DNA of 64,000 bases from Chitinophagaceae bacterium UBA4407 (GCA_002390845.1 DGQT01000106.1:1-64000); one strand, 5' to 3'; positions 36,628 through 46,192 are shown, counted from the first letter of the stretch. Translations and numbers: made by a program. Notes: generated from the sequence alone by a model not told the origin.

Positions 36628-38160
36628 ATGAAACAATTTATTTTATGCAGCATTGTTGCCAGCGCGGTTTTAATGGGTAATATTTGTAAAGGGCAGCTAC
36701 TTCAAGTTGGTGCAACTTTTACAGTGAGTTCAACTAATTACCCTAATATCATCCAGCATACTATAACTCCAGGTGCTGCTTATTCCTCTGCGAATGCACC
36801 TTCAAATTCAAGAATAATGTGGCTTGAATATGGAGACGGCGGTTTTACTACAGAGCCTTCAACAATACGATTACTTTCTAATAATATTATCAATCAGCCT
36901 CTATTACTTGTAAACAGGTTATATGACACAGTAAATGATTTTCAAAGAATTTTTGTAACATCTAACTTTTCTGCAACCCCACAAACAAGATCTGCCGTTT
37001 TAACAGATAATGATAATCCAATGTTTGGCGGAGCTGCAGTTTCCAAAATTAGAATTACTCCCAGCAGCTATGATATCAGGAAGAGTGATACTATGTGTTT
37101 TGCGCTTACTTACAAATTAATTCCTACAACCGAGAAAAAATATTTTTTAGTATTCAGATACAACAGAAATACCTTCTTCCCATTATCCTCTGCTGCAACA
37201 CCAACTTACACTAGTACAATTTCGGACCGTATAAACCTTCCGATTACTTCAAGGCAGATATATAACATAAGAAATTATCATGGTGAAAGCAGCACATCTT
37301 CAAATGATATTGCAGCTTTAGCAAACTCCTTTCCATTGGGGGGAAGCAACTTTACAGATATTTTTGTTGCAAATATTAATCCTAGCCAGCTTAACGGGGA
37401 AAACAATATGTTTCTTACCTTAATAACAAAAGGCGGTTTAGCAGAAGGCAATACCGCTAATATTGATGCATATATTATTGAGGGAAATAGTACAAGCACA
37501 TCTTTTTCGATAAAGGCAAGTGATGTAAACTCCTGTGCAGGCATGGTTGTAAACCTTGCTCACGATCCAAATTATATTACTCAGTCTCCGGTGTGTATGC
37601 AACTGCCAAAAATTGTTAGAGACATGAAATACCATATACATTTTCAAAATACTGGCAGAGGTCCTGCTGATATTGTATATATCACGGCAAAAATGCCCTT
37701 TGGTATGAATCTCTCGACATGTAGGCTTGACAGAGTTGTTTATTCAAATCACAGTTATACTATTGGAAGTAACAACGATGGACATGAATTGGACACAACT
37801 CTTGATCAACTTGATAATAAAATAATTTTTAAACTTTATAAAACATCTTCTACTTTAAACAATAATATTTTAAAAGGAACAGATGATGTTTACAACCCTT
37901 CCGTAAATCCTGAAACCATGGGGGATATTTATTTTACAGTTGCTGCAACAGTAGGCGTTCCATATTCTTTAGCAGCCCAGGCTTTTATAGATTTTCATAG
38001 CATGGTATCACATCTTAACGTATGGGAAAATACAGTTCCCACTAATATTGCCGCATCAAATTATTCAAGCTGCTGCAATTGTGACTTATTTAATTGTGAT
38101 ACAATTCAAAAAAGTGATAGCTCTATCATTAAAAAGCCCAAAATAAGAACCCCAAATTAA
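36628..38160 (+). CDS. secreted protein with DUF7619-like C-terminal part
   Basis: A 510-residue exported protein (signal peptide 1-22, ICKGQ). The first 300 residues are beta-rich and unassigned; they include a PKD-like DGGFT segment near residue 70. From about 310 the pattern AHDPNYI...YHIHFQNTGRGPADIVYITAKMP fits the DUF7619 family of Bacteroidota surface proteins. The C-terminus is cysteine-rich (SSCCNCDLFNCD), with no type IX sorting domain. Base composition is more AT-rich than the neighbours. It is divergent from the ECF sigma gene and 88 bases upstream of the CHAT gene, with a terminator-like hairpin between. A surface substrate or partner of the CHAT protease is possible. Confidence 0.75.
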   Translation: MKQFILCSIVASAVLMGNICKGQLLQVGATFTVSSTNYPNIIQHTITPGAAYSSANAPSNSRIMWLEYGDGGFTTEPSTIRLLSNNIINQPLLLVNRLYDTVNDFQRIFVTSNFSATPQTRSAVLTDNDNPMFGGAAVSKIRITPSSYDIRKSDTMCFALTYKLIPTTEKKYFLVFRYNRNTFFPLSSAATPTYTSTISDRINLPITSRQIYNIRNYHGESSTSSNDIAALANSFPLGGSNFTDIFVANINPSQLNGENNMFLTLITKGGLAEGNTANIDAYIIEGNSTSTSFSIKASDVNSCAGMVVNLAHDPNYITQSPVCMQLPKIVRDMKYHIHFQNTGRGPADIVYITAKMPFGMNLSTCRLDRVVYSNHSYTIGSNNDGHELDTTLDQLDNKIIFKLYKTSSTLNNNILKGTDDVYNPSVNPETMGDIYFTVAATVGVPYSLAAQAFIDFHSMVSHLNVWENTVPTNIAASNYSSCCNCDLFNCDTIQKSDSSIIKKPKIRTPN

Positions 38161-38219
38161 AAGCAAATAAATCGTTGGATTTATAAAGAATGAGAAGAAC
38201 AGAAAAACTTATAGAAAAG

Positions 38220-38248
38220 CCTTATCTTGTTTTTGATAAGGTTTTTTT
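38220..38248 (+). terminator. terminator-like hairpin abutting the CHAT gene start
   Basis: Stem CCTTATC / GATAAGG, loop TTGTTTTT, then seven T that run directly into the ATG at 38249. It should stop most transcripts from the secreted-protein gene, and on read-through RNA it would cover the ribosome landing site of the CHAT gene. Confidence 0.7.
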
Positions 38249-41071
38249 ATGAAGCAAATTCAATCACTAATTTTTTTTCTATTTTTTTCAATTATTATTT
38301 TTACATCTTGTAATAATAATTACTCTCCTGATAATAATCCTGTATATAATGACACTTTTTTTTCAACACTTTGCAATAGAGGACTGAAAGATAGTGCAGT
38401 AATAATAGCTTTTAATAAATCATATTTGCTAAGTAAAGAAAATAGCTGGCTTTCATTTGCTAAACTTGTCTCGCTAATTGCTGATTCGGCTGATACATGG
38501 TCTCATAAAAAGATTAAAAAGCAAGCCTTGGATTCTTTCTTTTCATACTATCAATATTTCATAAATGATACTCAATGTAATTTGCTGTCGGAGAAAATGA
38601 TTAAATATTGGGTAAAAGAAAATTTCAATGGCGATTATAATGATTCAATGATAGCTAGATTAGAATCAGGATTACAACTTTGCAATACAGATAAAAACCT
38701 CGATGAGGATAGAAGATATTTTTTAAATTTTTTGGGGATCAGTTACAATATTGCAGGCGACTATGCTAAAGCTCTGTTTTATTATCAGCAAAGATATTTG
38801 AACGCAAAAGAGAATAAAAAATATAGAGCCCTTGTCTCCTCTGCTATTAATATCTCTGTATTGCTTAACGAATTAAATAACTTCGATTCCTCAATACAAC
38901 TACTACAATATGCTTTATCAATAAGTGGAACCATACCTCAACAATCCTCCCTTCTCGCCAACCTCGCTGAAGCTTATGCCGGTAAAAGGCAATTCGATAG
39001 CGCTGCAATTCCTTTACAAAAGGGCTTTGCCATTTTAGATACCATAAAAGATAAAAGCGGTTTGGATGACCGCTATGCCATATTATATAAAACAAAAGCT
39101 GTTATTATGCAGTCGCAGCGGCAATATGCAACAGCCATAAAAGCCTGGCAGCAATCGCTTGTTTATACTATCAAAAGCAGCGGTTCTGTATTCAACCGGT
39201 ATGCAGGCAAAGCATTTACCGGCATGGCAGAAAACTTTTATTCGCTTCATCAATACGATTCAGCTTTGTATTATTATCACAGGGCATTGGGTACAGTAGT
39301 GGCAGTTGATTCATCCAATCTTTTATCACTCCCTGCCTCAAAAAGTATTTATGCTGAGAATACCATTATGAACGCATTAGATGGTAAAGCACAAACATTA
39401 ACGGCATTATACAATCAGCAGCACAAACCAAGGCAGGCGCTAACTGCTTTGGATTGCTACAGCCTTGCCTTTGCAACTGAAAATAAATTGCTCGCCATGT
39501 ATGATTACGAGCAAAGCAAACTGCTGCAATTGCAAAGCAGCAGGAACCGCAGCAGGCAGGCCATCGCTTTGTGCAATCAACTTTATAAACAAAGCGGCAA
39601 CAACAACTATAGTTTTATAGCGCTGCAGTTCGCAGAAAAAAGTAAGGCCATTGTGCTGCTGCAATCCATCAAAAAAAATTTAGTGGCAAAAAATTTATCA
39701 GGCAACGATACACTTTTAAGCAAAGCCAATTCGCTGCAACTGCGCATTACACGCAAAGAAGCCGATATACATGAAGCCCAGCTGAAAAATGATAGCAGTG
39801 CTGCAAAATTTGACGCAGAAAAAACAAAACTGATTGGTGAACTTCAAACTTTGCACTCTCAGATTAAAAATGCTTACCCGCAATTATCAAAAGCTGTAAG
39901 CATTGAAGACACTATTACCATCAGTAACATCAAAAAAAATATGCTGGATACCGGCATTGCCATCATAGAATATTTCAAAGCCGATTCGGCAACTTATGCA
40001 TTTTATATAAATGCAAATGGCAATTGCACTATGCAGCAGCTTGATAAAAATATTGACAGTGCCGCCATTGGCTTCACCAATTTTTTTCAGTCCCCCGAAA
40101 CCATTACCAATAACCCTGCGGCATACCAGTCATCTGCTGCAAATATGTACAGGTTGCTGTTTCCATTTACAGGATTTAAACCTTCGCAGCAGTTAATTAT
40201 TATACCCGATGGCAACATAGGCTATATTCCTTTCGAAGCATTGATAACAGATACAACTACAACACAAAGCCTAAAACAGTTTCATTATCTCATCAGCCAA
40301 TCAAATATCACAGAGGGCTATTCACTTGCATCGCTCATAAAAAAAAATGAGCCATCATCTGCAGGCGCAAATCTAGTTGCATTTGCACCTGTATTCAGTA
40401 ACTGTGAAAGAAACCTTGCACCACTTGGTTTTTCAAAAGATGAATTGGCATCTATACAAAATGAATTCAGCAACGGAAAATATTTTTTGTATCAAAACGC
40501 CAACATCAATACACTACGCAGTCAGGCGACACAATGTGGCATATTACACATCGCTACACACGCCAGTGCAAATATCAAAAACAGTGAGCCCAAAATCGAA
40601 ATGATTGACAGTACTCTTACGCTTGGTGAATTATATACATGGCGCATGAATGCGCATCTAGTAACGCTTAGTGCATGCGAAACAGGAATAGGCAATATAG
40701 AAAAAAGCGAAGGCCCCATGAGCCTTGCCCGCGGCTTTTATTATGCCGGTGCACAAAATGTAATCAACAGCTTATGGCAGGTAAACGATGCTGCTACCGG
40801 CAATATCTTTAATACATTTTATAAAAATATACAAAACAATACGCTCTCCGTATCGCTGCAAAATGCTAAGCTTGAGTACATCCGAAACAGTAGCAATGCA
40901 AATGCATCTCCCTATTACTGGGCCGGTTTTGTTTTTATTGGCAGCAGCGGTTACCAGCTTCCACAACAAACAAATACATCAGTATGGTTTGCCATTGCAG
41001 TCATAATTATCGCATCCGCCCTTGTGTTGGTTATGCTATATAAAAAAAGAAAAGCTGCACACTCATTTTAA
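38249..41071 (+). CDS. lipoprotein TPR-CHAT caspase-like protease
   Basis: A 940-residue protein with three parts. The lipoprotein leader ends FTSC (about residue 21). TPR repeats occupy roughly 150-430 (DYAKALFYYQQRYLNA, QYDSALYYYHRALG). A CHAT cysteine-protease domain (about 600-900) has the dyad H771 (LHIATHAS) and C810 (LSACETG), followed by GFYYAGAQNVINSLWQVND. One transmembrane helix (about 913-932) with a KKRK end closes the chain. The leader and single C-terminal helix place the protease domain outside the cytoplasm. Both catalytic residues are intact. The first 220 codons are AT-rich and the rest is like the host genome. Function unknown; it sits beside an ECF sigma pair. Confidence 0.88.
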   Translation: MKQIQSLIFFLFFSIIIFTSCNNNYSPDNNPVYNDTFFSTLCNRGLKDSAVIIAFNKSYLLSKENSWLSFAKLVSLIADSADTWSHKKIKKQALDSFFSYYQYFINDTQCNLLSEKMIKYWVKENFNGDYNDSMIARLESGLQLCNTDKNLDEDRRYFLNFLGISYNIAGDYAKALFYYQQRYLNAKENKKYRALVSSAINISVLLNELNNFDSSIQLLQYALSISGTIPQQSSLLANLAEAYAGKRQFDSAAIPLQKGFAILDTIKDKSGLDDRYAILYKTKAVIMQSQRQYATAIKAWQQSLVYTIKSSGSVFNRYAGKAFTGMAENFYSLHQYDSALYYYHRALGTVVAVDSSNLLSLPASKSIYAENTIMNALDGKAQTLTALYNQQHKPRQALTALDCYSLAFATENKLLAMYDYEQSKLLQLQSSRNRSRQAIALCNQLYKQSGNNNYSFIALQFAEKSKAIVLLQSIKKNLVAKNLSGNDTLLSKANSLQLRITRKEADIHEAQLKNDSSAAKFDAEKTKLIGELQTLHSQIKNAYPQLSKAVSIEDTITISNIKKNMLDTGIAIIEYFKADSATYAFYINANGNCTMQQLDKNIDSAAIGFTNFFQSPETITNNPAAYQSSAANMYRLLFPFTGFKPSQQLIIIPDGNIGYIPFEALITDTTTTQSLKQFHYLISQSNITEGYSLASLIKKNEPSSAGANLVAFAPVFSNCERNLAPLGFSKDELASIQNEFSNGKYFLYQNANINTLRSQATQCGILHIATHASANIKNSEPKIEMIDSTLTLGELYTWRMNAHLVTLSACETGIGNIEKSEGPMSLARGFYYAGAQNVINSLWQVNDAATGNIFNTFYKNIQNNTLSVSLQNAKLEYIRNSSNANASPYYWAGFVFIGSSGYQLPQQTNTSVWFAIAVIIIASALVLVMLYKKRKAAHSF

Positions 41072-41109
41072 AGTGGCATATCCCAAATTTTCGCAAGCAA
41101 TTGCTTATT

Positions 41110-41475
41110 ATTTTTTTGATATCAGCTGCTAAACCCTGTGGCATCTTCGTTGCGTCGTACACTTTAAGGTTCCTCATTCATGGCAACACAGGTGCAGCGT
41201 TACAAACGGTTTCAAAGCAACAGGAAAATCAAACGGGTACAAGCCATCTTAAATATGCTCAGTTCCTGTAAAGTAAAGTCTGCAAATACTTTTCCAATTC
41301 ATTAAGTGCCATTCATGTTTACTAAAAGTAATACCCTGTTACAAATGCAAACGATTGCGTAGAAAAAACATCTAACTTAACTGTCATGTATTTTTGCTAA
41401 GGCCTGTTTTGCTGTACAAGTGTGCGACGCAATTGAAGTTCAATAGTAGTTTCCTCAGCCGGGCTCATAAAGATT
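41110..41475. repeat. intergenic repeat locus 19, inverted pair
   Basis: Forward arm: CATCTTCGTTGCGTCGTACACTTTAAGG (about 41142-41170). Reverse arm: GTACAAGTGTGCGACGCAATTGAAG, ending AGCCGGGCTCATAAAG (about 41413-41470). No gene is seen in the 240 bases between, nor elsewhere in 41072-41594. Confidence 0.8.
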
Positions 41476-41594
41476 TTAATTCGTGTCAGGGATTATAGAT
41501 TTGTTTTAACCATACACTTTTTTTACACAGGATAATTTCATCATCAAAAATTATCTGTAACTTTTAATTTATTAACCATTAAAATTTTTGTGCC

Positions 41595-42056
41595 ATGCAG
41601 GAACAACGCAGATCATTAATTAAAAAGTTATTTGGCTCACTGGTTGCCGTAACCGGTTTTGGAATAGCCGCAAATGCAAAGTCAACTAAAGGCGCTGAAA
41701 AAGAAGCTTACAATGTTGAGTACGATCAGGATGTTCCATTGTTTTCAGGTCACACCATACTGGGCAATCTGGTTTTTATTGCAGGCAAAGGCGCGCATTT
41801 CGAAGGCGATATTACAGCACACACAGATCACGTTTTAAAAGAGCTTGAAAAGGAATTGGTACTCGCCGGTTCTTCTATGGAAAAGGTTTTAAAAGTTACC
41901 GTTTATTTGAACGACATAGCAGATTACAAAGCCATGAACGATACCTACAAAGGCCGTTTTGGAAGCAAACCTCCTGTACGTTCAACGATTGCAGTTGCAA
42001 AAGGTGGTGTGCCCGGCGATTCACTGGTTGAAATGGATTGTATCGCTTACATATAG
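41595..42056 (+). CDS. exported RidA/YjgF-family deaminase (copy 1)
   Basis: RidA proteins hydrolyse reactive enamine/imine intermediates, released by PLP enzymes, to keto acids and ammonia. The catalytic arginine is R129 in PPVRSTIAVA, and the family signature VKVTVYLNDIADYKAMND is present (98-116). The N-terminus QEQRRSLIKKLFGSL is a twin-arginine-like leader, unusual for a normally cytosolic family. Length 153. The gap to the SelA-like PLP lyase (42098) is 41 bases in the same direction, which fits a lyase plus imine-hydrolase pairing. Confidence 0.88.
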   Translation: MQEQRRSLIKKLFGSLVAVTGFGIAANAKSTKGAEKEAYNVEYDQDVPLFSGHTILGNLVFIAGKGAHFEGDITAHTDHVLKELEKELVLAGSSMEKVLKVTVYLNDIADYKAMNDTYKGRFGSKPPVRSTIAVAKGGVPGDSLVEMDCIAYI

Positions 42057-42097
42057 ATTTTATTAATCAGTATTACTCATCATCTCAATATCATAAA

Positions 42098-43315
42098 ATG
42101 AAACGCAGGGATATTCTCAAAAGCTTATCATTTCTACCCTTTGCCGGCGGAATTGCAGCTGCTATTATTCCTACTAAATCAGCCAAAGCTGCACCATCGG
42201 GCTCAGGCCGCGATTTGTTTAAAGAACTCGGCGTGCGAACATTTATTAATGCAGCAGGTACCTACACTTTTATGACGGGTTCTCTTATGCACGATTATGT
42301 GGTGGATACCATCCAGGCCGCATCAAAAGATTTTTGTTTGTTAGATGAGTTGCAGGATAAAGTGGGCGAAAAAATTGCGGCGTTGGTTCATGCAGAATCT
42401 GCGGTTGTTACTGCAGGTTGTTTTTCCGCAATGACGCTTGGTATGGCCGGCGTGCTTACCGGCATGGATCAAAAGAAAGTGGAGATGCTTCCCAACCTTG
42501 AAGGCAGCGGAATGAAGTCGGAAGTGATTATACAGAAGGGGCACAGCATTGGTTATTCTCATGCGTTAATTAATACCGGCGTAAAAGTAGTTATCGTTGA
42601 AACCATTGATGATGTGGAAAAAGCCATCAGCGATAAAACCGCCATGCTTTGGTTTTTAAATGTTCAGTCAGATAAAGGAAACATCACACACGAACAATGG
42701 GTTGCGCTTGGAAAAAAACACAACATCCCAACAATGATTGATATTGCTGCAGATGTTCCTCCGGTAGAAAACCTCTGGAAGTTTCACGATATGGGTTTCG
42801 ATCTCGTTTGCGTTTCCGGTGGCAAAGCCATGCGTGGCCCGCAAAGCACAGGTTTGCTCATGGGTAAAAAAGATTTGATTGCAGCAGCACGTTTAAGCAT
42901 GCCACCCCGCGGTTCAACCATTGGTCGCGGCATGAAAGTGAACAAAGAAGAAATACTCGGCATGTATGTGGCGCTCGAACATTTTATCAATTACGATCAC
43001 GATAAAGAATGGAAAGAATGGGAGGCTCGCATTGCAAAAATTCAAAATGCCGTTAAGCCAATCAATGGTATTACAACAGAAGTAAAAGTACCGCCGTTGG
43101 GCAACGTAACTCCCACACTGCATGTTACCTGGGACAATACCAAAGTAAAGGTCACAACCAAAGAACTGCAGGAGAAATTACGCAATGGAAATCCTTCTAT
43201 CGAAATCGTGGGCAACGAAGACAATCATATCAGCATAACCGCATGGGTAATGAAACCGGGCGAAGAAAAAATTGTTGCAGCAAGATTAAAAGACGAGTTA
43301 CTAAAAGCAGTTTGA
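42098..43315 (+). CDS. exported SelA-like PLP-dependent lyase (copy 1)
   Basis: A fold-type I PLP enzyme of the SelA-related group that includes D-glucosaminate(-6-phosphate) ammonia-lyases. The Schiff-base lysine is K243 in SGGKAMRGPQS, and the cofactor Asp is in MIDIAAD. The leader MKRRDILKSL...FAGG is twin-arginine-like, so the holoenzyme is probably exported folded. The open frame begins at 42038 and overlaps ridA, but the ATG at 42098 starts the leader and matches the copies at 46193 and 52568. Length 405. Predicted to eliminate ammonia from an amino-sugar acid or beta-hydroxy amino acid; the substrate is unproved. Confidence 0.87.
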   Translation: MKRRDILKSLSFLPFAGGIAAAIIPTKSAKAAPSGSGRDLFKELGVRTFINAAGTYTFMTGSLMHDYVVDTIQAASKDFCLLDELQDKVGEKIAALVHAESAVVTAGCFSAMTLGMAGVLTGMDQKKVEMLPNLEGSGMKSEVIIQKGHSIGYSHALINTGVKVVIVETIDDVEKAISDKTAMLWFLNVQSDKGNITHEQWVALGKKHNIPTMIDIAADVPPVENLWKFHDMGFDLVCVSGGKAMRGPQSTGLLMGKKDLIAAARLSMPPRGSTIGRGMKVNKEEILGMYVALEHFINYDHDKEWKEWEARIAKIQNAVKPINGITTEVKVPPLGNVTPTLHVTWDNTKVKVTTKELQEKLRNGNPSIEIVGNEDNHISITAWVMKPGEEKIVAARLKDELLKAV

Positions 43316-43324
43316 TATTTTTTT

Positions 43325-43530
43325 AGTAGCAGGCTTTTGTACTCCGTGTCATCGTCTGTTGTGTCACTCGCTTGTACGTTCGGAACAGGATTGAACAAGC
43401 CTCGAGCTTTGAGCTTAGAGTAAAACATAAGAGCTCGAAGCTCGTAGCTAACAGCTCAAAGCTGCTTTACTGTACAAGTGTGCGACGCAACAAAGCCTCA
43501 TAGTAAAACTATTGTTGGCTTCATAAAAAA
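43325..43530. repeat. intergenic repeat locus 20, inverted composite
   Basis: Forward arm: CATCGTCTGTTGTGTCACTCGCTTGTACG. A GAGCTTTGAGCTTAGAG / GAGCTCGAAGCTC segment lies in the middle. Reverse arm: GTACAAGTGTGCGACGCAACAAAGCC, ending TTGGCTTCATAAAAAA. It lies between two genes of the island. Confidence 0.83.
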
Positions 43531-43545
43531 ATATTTTCTTTTTTC

Positions 43546-45273
43546 ATGAAAAATAAATTCAGCACCGCTATTTTATTCTTTGTTCTTATTGTCTTCGCCC
43601 AATGTAAGCATGGCTTACCATCAGGCGATAAAGACAATGGCGGCCTTTTTCTTCCGGATAAATTTGAAGCAGTTGTTGTTGCCGACAGTGTGGGTGGGGC
43701 AAGGCATTTGGCCGTAAATGATAACGGCGATATATATGTCAAGCTTCGTGCTTCCTATCCCGATGGTAGCAACGTTGCACTGCGCGATGAAGATGGCGAT
43801 GGCAAGGCAGACATCATAAAAAAATTCAGTGTGTACAGTGACCCGCAGGACTATGGCACAGCCATGCGTATTTATAATGGATACCTTTATTATAGCTCAA
43901 CGGGTGATGTGTACCGTTGCAAATTGCGGCCCGGCGAATTGCTGCCAGACACTGCAACAGAACTGATTCTTCACGATGATTATATGCACGACCCACATGG
44001 CTTTGAACATGTAGCAAAGCCTATAACTTTTGATGACAAAGGACACATGTTTGTTCCATTTGGCGCCCCTTCGGATGTTTGCCAGGAATTAAACAGGATA
44101 CCCGGTGCTCCGGGGCTAGATCCTTGTCCTGAGTTGGAAGAACATGGTGGCATATGGATATTTGATGCCAACAAAACCAATCAAATACCGAAAGATGGTA
44201 AGCGTTATGCTACAGGCATCAGAAGTGCTGTAGCAATAAACTGGAACGCTGCCGAAAACAGTTTATACATTGTTCAGCATGGCCGCGACGACCTGCACAG
44301 AACATGGCCCGAACTATACACAAGATGGCAAAGCGCTTTGTTGCCTGCAGAAGAATTCTTTAAAATAAAAGAAGGCGCTGATTGTGGCTGGCCTTATTAT
44401 TATTACGACTGGATGCAGGGTAAAAAGCTTTTGAATCCGGAGTATGGCGGCGATGGAAAAAAAGAAGCCAACGGTGCAAAATACGAACAGCCTTTGATCG
44501 GCTTTCCTGCACACTGGGCACCCAACGATTTATTGTTTTATACCGGCGATCAGTTTCCTAAACGTTATAAAAATGGCGCTTTCATTGCGTTTCATGGTTC
44601 TACGATTCGTGCACCATATTCGCAGTCGGGTTATTTTGTAGCTTTTGTTCCTTTTAAAGATGGCAAGCCTTCAGGACCATGGGAAGTGTTCGCTGATGGT
44701 TTTGCCGGCAGAGACACTATAGTGAATACCAGCGATGCTGAATGTCGCCCAATGGGTTTGGCACAAGGTCCGGACGGTTCTTTATACATCAGCGATTCGC
44801 ATAAAGGAAAAATATGGCGTATTATGTTCAAAGGCGATAAATCAACATTTGGTGCCGCCGATCTTGCTGCTATGGAGAAAAGAAAAACCACCAGCGCACA
44901 CATCAAAACGCCTGATGAAGTTGCAGATAATCTGGAGAAAGGAGTAGTAGCCGGCGGTGAAAAAATATATGGCACTTATTGCGTTGCCTGCCACCAGTTG
45001 AATGGCAAAGGAGATGGAAGTAGGTTTCCGCCGCTCGATAGTTCTGAATGGGTTAACGGCGATAAAAAAATCCTCATCAATATTTTGCTGAATGGTCTCC
45101 AGAAAACAATTAAAGTAAAAGGCCAAACCTATATTGGCGCAATGCCAAAGCATAGTTTTTTAGCTGATGACGATGTCGCCAAAGTGCTTACTTATGTTCG
45201 GCAAAATTTCGGTAATAAAGCAGATAGTGTTTCTACAAAAGAAGTGGCGACGGAAAGAAATAGAATGAAATAA
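43546..45273 (+). CDS. lipoprotein sugar dehydrogenase-like protein with cytochrome c domain (copy 1)
   Basis: A predicted quinoprotein-type sugar or sorbosone dehydrogenase fused to a monoheme cytochrome c. The lipoprotein leader ends FAQC (C20). A six-bladed propeller spans about 30-440 (GDKDNGGLFLPDKFEAVVVAD, ARHLAVNDNGDIYV, LYIVQHGRDDLHRTWP). The heme site is C479-V-A-C482-H483, and an axial Met candidate is in GAMPKHSF. It would oxidise a sugar in the envelope and pass electrons to the heme. PQQ ligands cannot be verified by eye. RidA copy 2 follows after 15 bases. The paralogue is at 50657. Confidence 0.87.
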   Translation: MKNKFSTAILFFVLIVFAQCKHGLPSGDKDNGGLFLPDKFEAVVVADSVGGARHLAVNDNGDIYVKLRASYPDGSNVALRDEDGDGKADIIKKFSVYSDPQDYGTAMRIYNGYLYYSSTGDVYRCKLRPGELLPDTATELILHDDYMHDPHGFEHVAKPITFDDKGHMFVPFGAPSDVCQELNRIPGAPGLDPCPELEEHGGIWIFDANKTNQIPKDGKRYATGIRSAVAINWNAAENSLYIVQHGRDDLHRTWPELYTRWQSALLPAEEFFKIKEGADCGWPYYYYDWMQGKKLLNPEYGGDGKKEANGAKYEQPLIGFPAHWAPNDLLFYTGDQFPKRYKNGAFIAFHGSTIRAPYSQSGYFVAFVPFKDGKPSGPWEVFADGFAGRDTIVNTSDAECRPMGLAQGPDGSLYISDSHKGKIWRIMFKGDKSTFGAADLAAMEKRKTTSAHIKTPDEVADNLEKGVVAGGEKIYGTYCVACHQLNGKGDGSRFPPLDSSEWVNGDKKILINILLNGLQKTIKVKGQTYIGAMPKHSFLADDDVAKVLTYVRQNFGNKADSVSTKEVATERNRMK

Positions 45274-45288
45274 ATAAACGATCAGTAT

Positions 45289-45822
45289 ATGAAAACAATC
45301 ATCATTTGTATCAGTGCTTTGCTGCTTTTTACCGGCATCAGCCATGCACAACAAACCAAAATAGATCCTGAAGCAAGGATAAAAGAGTTGGGCATACAAC
45401 TTATTACACCAACGCCGCCCATAGCCAATTATCTAAAAGCTGTGCGTGTAGGCAACCTGGTGTATCTCTCCGGCCATGGCCCCGATAAACCCGAAGGTGG
45501 ACAGGTTACCGGCAAATTAGGGCGCGACCTTACGGTGGAGCAAGGCAGGGATGCAGCAAGATTGGTTGGTATTTCGCTGCTCTCCACACTTAAAGCCGAA
45601 GTTGGGGATTTAAATAAAGTAAAGCGCATCGTAAAAGTCTTCGGAATGGTGAATGCAGTAGACACATTTACACAACATCCAAAAGTGATTAATGGCTGCT
45701 CCGATCTGATGGTACAGGTATTTGGCGAAAATGGCAAACATGCACGTTGCGCAGTGGGCATGAATTCGCTGCCCAATAATATTGCCGTAGAAATTGACAT
45801 GATTGTTGAACTCAAAAAATAA
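45289..45822 (+). CDS. exported RidA/YjgF-family deaminase (copy 2)
   Basis: A second exported RidA-fold protein, here with a Sec signal peptide (1-20, ISHAQ). Catalytic arginine R153 is in HARCAVGMNSLP, and the pattern VYLSGHGPDKPEGGQV is early in the domain. At 177 residues it is longer than typical RidA (about 130) because of the leader and an insert. It lies 15 bases after the dehydrogenase/cytochrome gene, so the two form an operon. It differs strongly from copy 1, so the two probably serve different imines. Confidence 0.88.
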   Translation: MKTIIICISALLLFTGISHAQQTKIDPEARIKELGIQLITPTPPIANYLKAVRVGNLVYLSGHGPDKPEGGQVTGKLGRDLTVEQGRDAARLVGISLLSTLKAEVGDLNKVKRIVKVFGMVNAVDTFTQHPKVINGCSDLMVQVFGENGKHARCAVGMNSLPNNIAVEIDMIVELKK

Positions 45823-45837
45823 ACTGATAGCTTTTTT

Positions 45838-45905
45838 GATACCAGCTGCAACGCACAGATTGATCATCGTTGCGTCGCAATCCTTTCATCGGTAGGATAT
45901 GAATT
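45838..45905 (+). repeat. intergenic repeat locus 21
   Basis: CATCGTTGCGTCGCAATCCTTTCATCGG, with the 11-base odd palindrome TTGCGTCGCAA. The same form occurs at 60030. Confidence 0.8.
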
Positions 45906-46030
45906 GAGCAAATGCCGGCATCATTAAAAATATCATAGAATAATAAAGATTAACCGCATATAGAGTCGCGTTGCTCATCAAGGTTAAATAGCACAGTTTA
46001 CAGTAGTACAACAGCCTGATCAGGGCGAAA

Positions 46031-46110
46031 GGAAGAAACGGGCTGTATATTGTTTCTTCCTTGACTTTTTTTGTTACTTTTTTGTGTCAAGACAAAAAAG
46101 TAAGTAACAA
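46031..46110. repeat. two adjacent palindromes
   Basis: A perfect 9-base stem GGAAGAAAC / GTTTCTTCC (46031-46060) is followed by a T-tract. A second palindrome then runs GTTACTTTTTTGT, GTCAAG, ACAAAAAAGTAA. The first could terminate transcription from the left; the second resembles A/T-rich palindromes scattered in Bacteroidota genomes. No gene is seen in 45906-46192. Confidence 0.65.
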
Positions 46111-46192
46111 GATTGCACTTGTACATCTTATTTACGGCTTAAGTTTATTATTCTAAAATATCATTTAATAACCTAATTAAATTCCAGCAGGC

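Noticed and set aside
38249..41071. CHAT protein as a type III-E CRISPR protease or gasdermin activator
   Set aside because: There is no CRISPR array, Cas7-11-like gene or small gasdermin-like gene nearby, and the protein has a lipoprotein leader, which those do not.
42038..42097. Upstream start for the first SelA-like lyase, overlapping ridA
   Set aside because: The twin-arginine-like leader begins at 42098, as in the two paralogues.
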